Of a DNA stretch of 64,000 bases, positions 18,177 through 25,339 are shown one piece after another. The notes below the pieces were generated by a model. It saw only the letters and a program-made list of their open reading frames with translations. It was not told the origin of the DNA and searched no databases. A program made the position numbers and the translations under genes. Source of the DNA: Flavobacterium beibuense F44-8 (GTDB lineage: Bacteria; Bacteroidota; Bacteroidia; Flavobacteriales; Flavobacteriaceae); contig NZ_JRLV01000009.1 in assembly GCF_000769915.1 (NCBI RefSeq), positions 124,001 through 188,000 on the forward strand, in the 5' to 3' direction. Positions within the stretch are counted from its first letter, which is position 1; the number at the start of each line of letters is the position of its first letter.

Positions 18177-18184
18177 TAAATTTG
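18177..18184 (+). promoter_or_regulatory. Promoter -7 element for the coiled-coil gene
   Basis: TAAATTTGGC matches the TAnnTTTG -7 consensus 21 bases before the ATG at 18206. The -33 element is weak or absent. Confidence 0.45.
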
Positions 18185-18205
18185 GCAAAAACAATTTAAT
18201 AAATA

Positions 18206-19072
18206 ATGGAACAACAAAAAAGTAACTCTAGTTTAAAAGCGATTATAGTAATACTATCCATATTACTAGTTGGTAGCCTTGCGTACATGTACAAAATGAG
18301 CACCGACAACGAGGCAACAGAAAAGCAGTATATCTCTGAAAAAGATCAGCTTCTTAGTGATCTTGAGAGCGCTAAAGCCAGCTATGATGCTGCTATTGCT
18401 GATAACTCCGGTTTAAAAAGCGAACTTGAAGCTGAACGTGCAAAAATTGAAGAACTTATTGCACAGGTTAAAAAAGCAGAAGGTGATGTTGCTTCTTTAC
18501 AAAAATATAAAAACAGCTACTTTAAGCTGAAAAACGAGATGGATAACCTTCTTGCAGAAAACGAAGAGCTTAAAAAACAAAACGAACTACTTACTGTAGA
18601 ACGCGACAGTACTGCTGTGGCTCTTAATGAAACAAGACAGTATAACGATACACTTGTTGCACAAAACATGAAAATTACTGAGAAAGCTTCTAAACTTTCA
18701 ATTGTTAATTTAACTGCCGAAGCATTTAAAGAAAGAAGCTCAGGTAAACTTGTTGCTACAGATAAAGCAAGACGTGTAGACAAACTTAAAATATCGTTTA
18801 CAATAGCTGCTAACGAAGTAGCTCAAACCGGTAACAGAATGTTTTATGTACAGGTTATAGACAGTAAAAACAATGTTCTTGGTGAGAAACAAACAGAAAC
18901 GTTTGGTGAATACACTTTAACTTACAGCTTTGTTACCAATGCTATTTATGAGAACAAAACTGTTACTGTGACAGAAATCCTTTCGGGATCTGACTTTGAA
19001 AAAGGTCTTTACCACGTAAACCTTTTTGATAAAGACAAGCTTGTTGCAAATGATACTTTTACTTTAAGATAA
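18206..19072 (+). CDS. Membrane-anchored coiled-coil protein, unknown function
   Basis: The 288-residue protein has a short cytosolic tail, one membrane helix (AIIVILSILLVGSLAYMY), a coiled coil of roughly 120 residues (about 35-160, rich in Glu/Lys/Leu heptads) and a C-terminal beta domain of about 120 residues starting near VNLTAEAFKERSSGK, with the VTEILSGSDFEKGLYHVNLF segment. The design suggests a periplasmic stalk presenting a small domain. It stands alone between hutG and hutI on the opposite strand with its own promoter element and terminator. I do not recognise a characterised family. Confidence 0.82.
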   Translation: MEQQKSNSSLKAIIVILSILLVGSLAYMYKMSTDNEATEKQYISEKDQLLSDLESAKASYDAAIADNSGLKSELEAERAKIEELIAQVKKAEGDVASLQKYKNSYFKLKNEMDNLLAENEELKKQNELLTVERDSTAVALNETRQYNDTLVAQNMKITEKASKLSIVNLTAEAFKERSSGKLVATDKARRVDKLKISFTIAANEVAQTGNRMFYVQVIDSKNNVLGEKQTETFGEYTLTYSFVTNAIYENKTVTVTEILSGSDFEKGLYHVNLFDKDKLVANDTFTLR

Positions 19073-19091
19073 TAAGTAACAGATATAAAAT

Positions 19092-19119
19092 AAAAAAGGA
19101 GCCATATGGCTCCTTTTTT
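19092..19119. terminator. Bidirectional terminator
   Basis: GGAGCCATATGGCTCC (19098-19113) is a perfect palindrome flanked by six A and six T residues, placed between the convergent coiled-coil gene and hutI. Confidence 0.9.
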
Positions 19120-19127
19120 ATTTTGAT

Positions 19128-20366
19128 TTATTCTATAACTTTTCCTTCAACAATTACCGTGTCTATAAGATTACTGCCAAAAGCATAAGGCAGCTGATAA
19201 TAGGAGGTAAGCGGTTTAGTTATAATAAGGTTGGCTCGTTTACCTTTAGTGATACTACCGTGTGTTTTTGATAAATCCATGGCATAAGCACCATTTATGG
19301 TTGCTGCATTTATGGCCTCTTCCGGTGTCATTTTCATTTTAATACAGGCGGTTGCCACTACGAGGTTCATGTTGCCGGACGGAGTAGTACCCGGGTTAAA
19401 ATCGGTAGCAAGTGCCAGAGGTAATCCGGCTTCCATCATTTTACGTGCCGGTGTATAAGGTATACTTATAAAGAAAGAACATGTAGGCAGTGCTACAGGC
19501 ATTGTTTTAGTGTCTTTAAGTACTTCAATATCCTCATCGGTTACAATTTCAAGGTGGTCTACACTAAGCGCATCATACTTCACACAGGCTTCAATACCCT
19601 TAATAGCGGTAAACTGGTTTACGTGAATTTTAGCCTGTAGTCCGTATTTTTTACCGGCTTCCATAATACGTTCGGTTTCCTCAACAGAGAAGTAACCCGT
19701 TTCAAGGAAGGCATCAATATAGTCTGCCAGTTTTTCCTCTGCTATTTTAGGAAGCATTTCGTTTATAATAAGGTCTATATAGGCACTGTGATTCTCCTTG
19801 TATTCTGCCGGGAAAGCATGTGCTCCTAAAAAGGTAGCCTTGATGGCTATAGGATATTCTTCTCTTAAACGCTTAATAACCCTCAGCATTTTAAGCTCAC
19901 CTTCAACGGTTAGCCCATAACCCGATTTAATTTCTACAGCTCCCGTTCCCTGTTGCATTACCTCTTCCAGTCGGGTGCGTGATTGTAGATATAAATCCTC
20001 TTCAGATGTTTCGTTAAGCTTTTTAGCCGAGTTAAGTATACCACCACCACGGGAGGCAATTTCCTCATAACTAAGTCCGTTTATGCGGTCTACAAACTCC
20101 TGTTCGCGGTTACCGGCATAAACAATATGGGTATGGCTGTCACACCATGAAGGCAGTACGGTTTTTCCGGTAGCATCTATGGTTTGTATACCTGATGTAG
20201 CAGGGCAGTTTTCCATAGTACCATAATCGGCAATAATGTTGTTTTCAATCAGTAAGTATGCGTTTTGTAAAGAAGGCAGCACAGCCATGTCTTTTCCTGA
20301 GACTTTCTCAATTCCGTCCTCCCTTACCTGCAGCAATTCTTTAATATTCGTAATAAGTATCTTCAT
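19128..20366 (-). CDS. hutI: Imidazolonepropionase
   Basis: The 412-residue enzyme hydrolyses 4-imidazolone-5-propanoate to N-formimino-L-glutamate, the third step of histidine breakdown. It is an amidohydrolase-fold metalloenzyme: SHTHIVYAG holds the HxH metal ligands, EIKSGYGL is family-specific, FLGAHAFPAEY and HVNQFTA bring further ligands, and ATDFNPGT contains the catalytic aspartate. Length fits the family. The start is ATG at 20366; the promoter region is short because corA begins within 70 bases in the other direction. Confidence 0.95.
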   Translation of the reverse strand: MKILITNIKELLQVREDGIEKVSGKDMAVLPSLQNAYLLIENNIIADYGTMENCPATSGIQTIDATGKTVLPSWCDSHTHIVYAGNREQEFVDRINGLSYEEIASRGGGILNSAKKLNETSEEDLYLQSRTRLEEVMQQGTGAVEIKSGYGLTVEGELKMLRVIKRLREEYPIAIKATFLGAHAFPAEYKENHSAYIDLIINEMLPKIAEEKLADYIDAFLETGYFSVEETERIMEAGKKYGLQAKIHVNQFTAIKGIEACVKYDALSVDHLEIVTDEDIEVLKDTKTMPVALPTCSFFISIPYTPARKMMEAGLPLALATDFNPGTTPSGNMNLVVATACIKMKMTPEEAINAATINGAYAMDLSKTHGSITKGKRANLIITKPLTSYYQLPYAFGSNLIDTVIVEGKVIE

Positions 20367-20433
20367 GAATTAAACTTTTTGTAAAAATAGAATGGATTTT
20401 AAAAAACTCCTATATTTATGGAAACAAATCGAC

Positions 20434-21519
20434 ATGAAGAGGATTAAATATCGAAAAGTACGCAAAGTTCAGCCTAATTATTATGAGTATACAGGTGCCT
20501 ATAAAAATGATCCTGTTGAAATGCAACTTTTTACTTATGATGAGCAGGGTTGTAAGGAATACCAAAAAGTACAGCTTGATGTTATACAAAAGGAATGCAC
20601 TTCTCCTCAAAATCAAAATACAATTAAATGGCTTAATATACATGGGCTTCATGATGTGGAGCTTATAAAGCAGATAGGTGACCTGTTACATGTGGAAAGT
20701 TTTATAATTGGTGATATACTTAACACCTCCCGCCGCACCCGTATTGAAGAACTGGGTAACGATATACTGTTTTTCAGTGTAAAATCAGTACTGCCGGAAG
20801 AAGAGGAGGGAAGTATGGCTACCGAACAGATAAGCTTTTTGCTGAAGGATAACATGATAATTTCCTTTCAGGAGAAAAAGAGTGATTACTTTTCACATAT
20901 CCGTGAGCGTATAAGGACAGGAGTGGGGATAATTCGTAAAAAGAAAAATGATTACCTGCTTTATTTAATGCTTGACGCTATAATGGAAAACTTTTTTGTG
21001 ACTATCGAAAAGTATGAAGACCGTATTGAGGCACTGAATATGCAGGCGAAAACCGACCAGAGAGCCGATTTTATAGCCGATGTTGAAAAAGCAAAAGAAA
21101 ACCTGAACTTTCTGAAACGTTCTATAACCCCCATACGTGAGGCCTTATTCAATATTAAAAATGATGAGGATGAGCAGGATTATGAGGTTATAGAAAGTAC
21201 CAGTTATACCTTTTTTACCCGACTACACCAAAAAAGCCTTGAACTACTGGACCAGATTGAGTATGATATGAACTCACTGGACAGTGCTTCTAACTTTTAT
21301 TATTCGGCACAGGGACAGCGCATGAATGAGATTATGAAAACCCTGACTATTTTCTCGGTAGTATTTATGCCAATGACTTTTGTGGTGGGGGTTTACGGGA
21401 TGAATTTTGACCATATCCCCGAACTGCATTTTAAGAATGGTTATTTTTATGCTCTTGGGCTTATGGTAGCACTAGCCCTGATTATGATAGTTTATTTTAA
21501 ACGTAAAAAATGGTTTTGA
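20434..21519 (+). CDS. corA: CorA family magnesium/cobalt transporter
   Basis: The 361-residue protein has a large acidic N-terminal cytosolic domain, a long helix, and two C-terminal membrane helices with the signature YGMNF at the end of the first (TFVVGVYGMNF), the selectivity motif of CorA channels. The usual Glu-rich periplasmic loop is seen as DHIPELHFKNG. It probably brings Mg2+ into the cytosol as a homopentamer. I prefer the ATG at 20434 (MKRIKYRKVRK); an ATG at 20392 adds 14 residues and would almost reach the hutI start. It forms an operon with the DUF1003 gene (one base between stop and ATG). Confidence 0.9.
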   Translation: MKRIKYRKVRKVQPNYYEYTGAYKNDPVEMQLFTYDEQGCKEYQKVQLDVIQKECTSPQNQNTIKWLNIHGLHDVELIKQIGDLLHVESFIIGDILNTSRRTRIEELGNDILFFSVKSVLPEEEEGSMATEQISFLLKDNMIISFQEKKSDYFSHIRERIRTGVGIIRKKKNDYLLYLMLDAIMENFFVTIEKYEDRIEALNMQAKTDQRADFIADVEKAKENLNFLKRSITPIREALFNIKNDEDEQDYEVIESTSYTFFTRLHQKSLELLDQIEYDMNSLDSASNFYYSAQGQRMNEIMKTLTIFSVVFMPMTFVVGVYGMNFDHIPELHFKNGYFYALGLMVALALIMIVYFKRKKWF

Positions 21520-21520
21520 T

Positions 21521-22225
21521 ATGCAGAAGTTTACCAGTGATATATCCAAAAAGCAGTTTCCTGATTCCGAAAAAGTATCGGCTAAACTAGTACGTGAGCC
21601 TATACTGGATATCATTAAAAAAGACCATCCGGATTTTGATAAGAACTGTAACCTTTCGCTTTCTGAATTAAGCCATTACAGGAAGAAGTATATATCCGAT
21701 TTTATGAATACCCAAATGGGGGAACTTACCGATATGGAACAAAAGGTGGTAGAGTCCCTTAATGAAAAAACGCTTATTAGTAATACTCTTGCCGATGAGG
21801 AAGAGAGTACTACTTATACGGTAGGGCAACGAGTGGCTGATAAGGTAGCAACCTTTGGTGGTAGCTGGACCTTTATCATATCATTTTTGGTTTTCCTGTT
21901 AGCCTGGATAGCTCTTAATGTTTTCTGGCTTGCCAATAAAGGTTTTGATCCTTATCCGTTTATATTACTTAACCTGATTTTGTCCTGCCTGGCTGCATTG
22001 CAGGCTCCGGTAATTATGATGAGCCAAAACAGGCAGGAGGAGAAAGACAGGGAGAGGGCTAAAAACGATTATCTCATTAACCTTAAAAGCGAACTTGAAA
22101 TAAGATTACTGCACGAAAAGCTGGATCACTTAATACTGCACCAGGAACAATCGCTTATTGAAATACAAAGGGTACAAATTGATATGATGAATGATATTCT
22201 AAAGCGTATGGAGAAAAGGCACTAA
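21521..22225 (+). CDS. DUF1003 membrane protein
   Basis: The 234-residue protein has the DUF1003 core: VADKVATFGGSWTFIISFLVFLLAWIALNVF forms the first helix, FILLNLILSCLAALQAPVIMMSQNRQ the second, followed by a C-terminal amphipathic helix (LEIRLLHEKLDHLI). An N-terminal cytosolic region of about 100 residues precedes. DUF1003 proteins often lie next to Mg2+ transporters, and here the gene directly follows corA, suggesting a shared operon and perhaps an accessory role in cation transport. Function is not established. Confidence 0.88.
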   Translation: MQKFTSDISKKQFPDSEKVSAKLVREPILDIIKKDHPDFDKNCNLSLSELSHYRKKYISDFMNTQMGELTDMEQKVVESLNEKTLISNTLADEEESTTYTVGQRVADKVATFGGSWTFIISFLVFLLAWIALNVFWLANKGFDPYPFILLNLILSCLAALQAPVIMMSQNRQEEKDRERAKNDYLINLKSELEIRLLHEKLDHLILHQEQSLIEIQRVQIDMMNDILKRMEKRH

Positions 22226-22227
22226 AG

Positions 22228-22722
22228 TTATAAATGAAGTTCCATAAACACTACATCCAGCCAGCGATTAAATTTAAAGCCCACTTCCTTTAATAATCCC
22301 GCTTCCCTGAAACCGAATTTTTTGTGGAATTCTATGCTGCCTTTGTTTTCGGCATCTATACCGGCTATCATGCTGTGCATTCCCTGTTTTTTGGCAAGTA
22401 CAATCAGGTCGGCTAAAAGCATTTTCCCAATGCCTTTACCATGGTAGTCCTCATTCACGTAAACTGAATGCTCTACCGTGTATTTGTAACCATCTTTAGT
22501 ACGAAAGGTACCGTAAGTTCCATAACCGGCTACCTTCCCTTTAATATCAGCAACAATAACAGGCCAGCCTGCTTCCTGTTTTTCTGTAAACCATTGTTGC
22601 ATGTACTCCATAGATTTTACATTGTAGTCATACAATGCGGTAGAGTGTAGTATGTTATGGTTTACTATAGCCAGTATACCTTCAAGGTCGTTTGCTGTGG
22701 CAGGGCGCAGGGTTGTTTCCAT
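22228..22722 (-). CDS. GNAT family N-acetyltransferase (phosphinothricin acetyltransferase-like)
   Basis: The 164-residue protein begins LRPATANDLEGILAIVNHNI and has the motif A region HSVYVNEDYHGKGIGKMLLADLIVLAK, where the GKGIG loop binds acetyl-CoA, and the FHKKFGFREAGLLKEVGFKF C-terminus typical of the Pat/Bar/YncA subgroup (methionine sulfoximine or phosphinothricin acetyltransferases). The natural substrate is uncertain. It converges with the DUF1003 gene, with only two bases between stops. Confidence 0.87.
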   Translation of the reverse strand: METTLRPATANDLEGILAIVNHNILHSTALYDYNVKSMEYMQQWFTEKQEAGWPVIVADIKGKVAGYGTYGTFRTKDGYKYTVEHSVYVNEDYHGKGIGKMLLADLIVLAKKQGMHSMIAGIDAENKGSIEFHKKFGFREAGLLKEVGFKFNRWLDVVFMELHL

Positions 22723-22881
22723 ATAACAAATATAATTTATTCCTGCTTTTGTTTTGTGTCTAAAATTATTTTATAGCTGTAAAAAAAAAAACATTGTTAA
22801 TTAATTGTCAATAAGTATTTTATGATTTATAAATGTGATTTCTTATTTTAGTAAAAGTATGAATCCCAAAAATACTGTAAA

Positions 22882-23100
22882 ATGAAAAAATTTATTGAAG
22901 TTACTTATGACGGAAAGCGTATGGTTATAAATATTGACCATATAGTTAATTATGTTGAACAAAAAAGTAAAGGTGTTTATATTACTTTAATTGATGGGTC
23001 TAGTAGGACTATAAAAGAATCTTATGAAGAGATAACCAATCTTATAGAGGGAGTTGAGAAAAGTATTTATAGTGATCCTGATGTTGAGTTTAAATGCTAA
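22882..23100 (+). CDS. Small uncharacterised protein with FlbD-like pattern
   Basis: The 72-residue protein (MKKFIEVTYDGKRMVINIDHIVNYVEQ...) alternates short strands and ends in a helix (ESYEEITNLIEGVEKSIY). The layout of a nucleic strand pair, an N[IA]DHI segment, a glycine turn and the IKES-EEI tail recalls the small FlbD-type fold found in many hypothetical and phage-borne proteins. No flagellar genes are nearby. It precedes another small gene by 15 bases, and both lie before a strong terminator, so they probably form a two-gene transcript. The codon use is more AT-rich than neighbours. Confidence 0.6.
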   Translation: MKKFIEVTYDGKRMVINIDHIVNYVEQKSKGVYITLIDGSSRTIKESYEEITNLIEGVEKSIYSDPDVEFKC

Positions 23101-23115
23101 TATAATCCATTTAAT

Positions 23116-23382
23116 ATGCAGATATTTACACCTGAATTATATACAAAAACTCAAGCAGAAGCTTTGGTTAAACATTATTCACTTCTTTTAGTAAATCAAC
23201 CTTTCTTGTCAGAATATTACTCAAGAATTAAAAAAGTCGATAAGGAGGAGCTTTATAAAGGTAAATATGTTGTTAAAATTTATGCTCACGATAAATATTA
23301 TTCAATTTCTCTTAAAAGCTGTGCAGAATATTTAAAAATAAAGATGCCTCTTGAATATTTAGAAGAAAACAATATTATATAA
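23116..23382 (+). CDS. Small uncharacterised protein
   Basis: This 88-residue, lysine- and tyrosine-rich soluble protein (MQIFTPELYTKTQAEALVKHYS...) has no family I can name. Its features are a helical N-terminus, a central KGKYVVKIYAHDKYYSISLKS beta hairpin and a helical end. It follows the FlbD-like gene closely and ends at a terminator. AT-rich codon use resembles that of its partner and suggests a shared, possibly acquired, two-gene unit. Confidence 0.55.
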   Translation: MQIFTPELYTKTQAEALVKHYSLLLVNQPFLSEYYSRIKKVDKEELYKGKYVVKIYAHDKYYSISLKSCAEYLKIKMPLEYLEENNII

Positions 23383-23383
23383 A

Positions 23384-23407
23384 AAAGTCCCGCTATTGCG
23401 GGACTTT
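23384..23407. terminator. Bidirectional terminator
   Basis: AAAGTCCCGC (23384-23393) and GCGGGACTTT (23398-23407) form a perfect 10-bp stem with a TATT loop between the small-gene pair and the convergent fumC. Confidence 0.85.
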
Positions 23408-23428
23408 ATATATAAAGTTAAATATGTC

Positions 23429-24826
23429 TTATTTTAAAGAACCTACCATGTCTTCCGGTTTAACCCAAGCGTCAAAATCTTCAGGAGACACATACCCTAA
23501 ACGTACAGCCTCTTCTTTAAGGGTAGTACCGTTTTTGTGTGCTGTTTGAGCGATTTCGGCAGCTTTGTAGTAACCAATTTTAGTATTAAGCGCAGTTACA
23601 AGCATTAATGAGTTGCTTACAAGCTCGTTGATACGGGTGTGGTTTGGCTCAATTCCTTTTGCACAGTGCTCATCAAAAGATACACATGCATCACCAATTA
23701 ATCTTGCCGACTGTAGGAAGTTAGCCGCCATAACCGGTTTGAATACGTTAAGTTCGTAGTGACCCTGAGTACCACCTACAGTGATAGCTACATCGTTACC
23801 CATTACCTGAGCACAAACCATAGTTAAAGCCTCACACTGAGTAGGGTTAACTTTACCCGGCATGATAGATGACCCCGGTTCGTTTTCAGGGATAAGGATT
23901 TCTCCAATTCCCGAACGCGGACCAGATGCAAGCATACGGATATCGTTAGCTATTTTGTTTAATGAAACAGCAAGTTGTTTTAATGCACCGTGAGTTTCTA
24001 CAATAGCATCGTGTGCAGCAAGAGCCTCAAATTTGTTCTCTGCAGTTACAAATGGATGTCCTGTAAATTTAGCGATGTACTCAGCTACTTTTACATCATA
24101 ACCTTCTGGAGTATTAAGTCCTGTACCTACAGCAGTACCACCAAGGGCAACTTCAGATAGGTGAGCTAAAGTATTTTTAAGTGCTTTTAAACCGTAGTTA
24201 AGCTGTGCCACATAACCAGAAAGCTCCTGACCTAAAGTTAGGGGAGTAGCATCCATAAGGTGAGTACGGCCTATTTTTACTACGTTCATGAACTCCTGAG
24301 ACTTTTTGTGTAAAGTATCGCGAAGTTGCTCTACACCCGGAATAGTGATTTCCACAACAGCTTTGTAAGCAGCAATGTGCATACCTGTAGGGAAAGTATC
24401 GTTAGAAGACTGGGATTTGTTTACGTCGTCGTTAGCTTTAAGTACCGGCTCACCTTCGCCGATTTTACCTCCGGCAAGAACCTGAGCTCTGTTTGCAACA
24501 ACCTCGTTTACGTTCATGTTACTTTGCGTACCCGAACCTGTTTGCCATATTACAAGCGGAAACTGATCGTCCAGCTTACCGGCAAGGATTTCGTCGCAAA
24601 CCTGAGCGATAGCATCACGCTTCTCTACAGATAGTACGCCTAAATCGTGGTTAGCATAGGCAGCAGCCTTTTTAAGGTAAGCAAAACCTTCTACTATTTC
24701 TTTTGGCATAGAAGCGGCATTACCTATCTTAAAGTTGTTTCTTGAACGTTCGGTTTGTGCACCCCAGTACTTATCTGCAGGGACTTTCACTTCACCCATG
24801 GTGTCTTTTTCTATTCTGTATTCCAT
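23429..24826 (-). CDS. fumC: Class II fumarate hydratase
   Basis: The 465-residue enzyme interconverts fumarate and L-malate in the citric acid cycle without an Fe-S cluster. Hallmarks are the N-terminal [21 protein letters not shown], the [12 protein letters not shown] segment, [16 protein letters not shown] and the superfamily signature [15 protein letters not shown] that carries the mobile catalytic loop. Length matches FumC. A TAnnTTTG -7 element lies upstream. It is monocistronic between a terminator and its own promoter region. Confidence 0.96.
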   Translation of the reverse strand: MEYRIEKDTMGEVKVPADKYWGAQTERSRNNFKIGNAASMPKEIVEGFAYLKKAAAYANHDLGVLSVEKRDAIAQVCDEILAGKLDDQFPLVIWQTGSGTQSNMNVNEVVANRAQVLAGGKIGEGEPVLKANDDVNKSQSSNDTFPTGMHIAAYKAVVEITIPGVEQLRDTLHKKSQEFMNVVKIGRTHLMDATPLTLGQELSGYVAQLNYGLKALKNTLAHLSEVALGGTAVGTGLNTPEGYDVKVAEYIAKFTGHPFVTAENKFEALAAHDAIVETHGALKQLAVSLNKIANDIRMLASGPRSGIGEILIPENEPGSSIMPGKVNPTQCEALTMVCAQVMGNDVAITVGGTQGHYELNVFKPVMAANFLQSARLIGDACVSFDEHCAKGIEPNHTRINELVSNSLMLVTALNTKIGYYKAAEIAQTAHKNGTTLKEEAVRLGYVSPEDFDAWVKPEDMVGSLK

Positions 24827-24912
24827 TTTTTGTGTATTTATTGTAATTCAGTTTGATTTGGTTTTTTAAAACGTAACTGACTGATGTTGTGAACGCGTTT
24901 TAAAAACTCAGC

Positions 24913-24920
24913 CAAAAATA
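24913..24920 (-). promoter_or_regulatory. Promoter -7 element for fumC
   Basis: Minus-strand TATTTTTGGC fits TAnnTTTG about 90 bases before the fumC ATG. A TTTTC at roughly the -33 position is a weak match. The leader of about 80 bases shows no recognised riboswitch. Confidence 0.45.
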
Positions 24921-24986
24921 AGCAATATCACCAGGTATTGAAAACGATTTCATAAAATTATTTTGTGTGTTTTTTGGTTTTTTGTG

Positions 24987-25017
24987 TTGGTAAAAATAAA
25001 TTTTAGGATTATCTTTG
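24987..25017 (+). promoter_or_regulatory. Promoter for the 54-residue membrane protein
   Basis: TTG (24987-24989) and TATCTTTG (25010-25017) are separated by 20 bases, a near-ideal TTG-N17-23-TAnnTTTG promoter. It lies 31 bases before the ATG at 25048 and may also supply read-through transcription into the fluoride riboswitch. Confidence 0.7.
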
Positions 25018-25047
25018 GCGTGAATTAGAATAAACATATATACGATC

Positions 25048-25212
25048 ATGTTCGAATTTCATCAATACTTAGGTTTCTTAGGTTTTCTAACTATTTTAAC
25101 AATAGGTTTTTGGTTAATGATGTTCCTTGTAAGCTTCGTGTTTTACTGGGTAGGCGGTGCAACTGTTGAATTAATCAAAGAGAGAAGAGCTAACAGAAAT
25201 AACGAAAACTAA
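25048..25212 (+). CDS. Small membrane protein, 54 residues
   Basis: An ATG at 25048 opens a 54-codon frame ending TAA at 25210-25212. The product begins MFEFHQYLGFLGFL, has one long hydrophobic stretch (about residues 8-36, one or two close helices) and ends with a charged tail (ELIKERRANRNNEN), so the C-terminus is probably cytosolic. Support comes from a good promoter 31 bases upstream and a hairpin terminator starting two bases after the stop. The short length makes annotation tools skip it. No known family is recognised. It lies directly before the fluoride riboswitch. Confidence 0.7.
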   Translation: MFEFHQYLGFLGFLTILTIGFWLMMFLVSFVFYWVGGATVELIKERRANRNNEN

Positions 25213-25213
25213 T

Positions 25214-25238
25214 AAAAGCTGCCTCAGGTAGCTTTTTT
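25214..25238 (+). terminator. Terminator after the 54-residue gene
   Basis: AAAGCTGCC (25215-25223) pairs with GGTAGCTTT (25227-25235), with one G-T wobble and a TCA loop, followed by TTTTTT overlapping. It lies between the small gene and the riboswitch, and may be leaky since no separate promoter for the riboswitch is obvious. Confidence 0.75.
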
Positions 25239-25244
25239 GGTACT

Positions 25245-25316
25245 GGCAATGATGTCTGCCTTGAACCGCCCTTAACTGGGCTGATGGCGTCTACAGTTAC
25301 GGCAATTGCCGTGTAG
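25245..25316 (+). promoter_or_regulatory. Fluoride riboswitch (crcB RNA motif)
   Basis: The aptamer spans 25245-25295. GGC (25245-25247) pairs with GCC (25258-25260); GCCC (25268-25271) pairs with GGGC (25278-25281); GATGTC (25251-25256) can pair fully with GGCGTC (25286-25291) using two G-T wobbles. The conserved GCTGATGGC and TCTAC blocks and the AACCGC segment match the fluoride riboswitch. Downstream, ACGGC/GCCGT (25299-25312) forms a hairpin that contains a copy of GGCAAT and its complement ATTGCC, which could compete with the 5' side of the aptamer. The riboswitch lies 24 bases before a CLC-F type gene, the expected target. Confidence 0.92.
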
Positions 25317-25339
25317 ATGTATTATATAAACAAGGTAAC

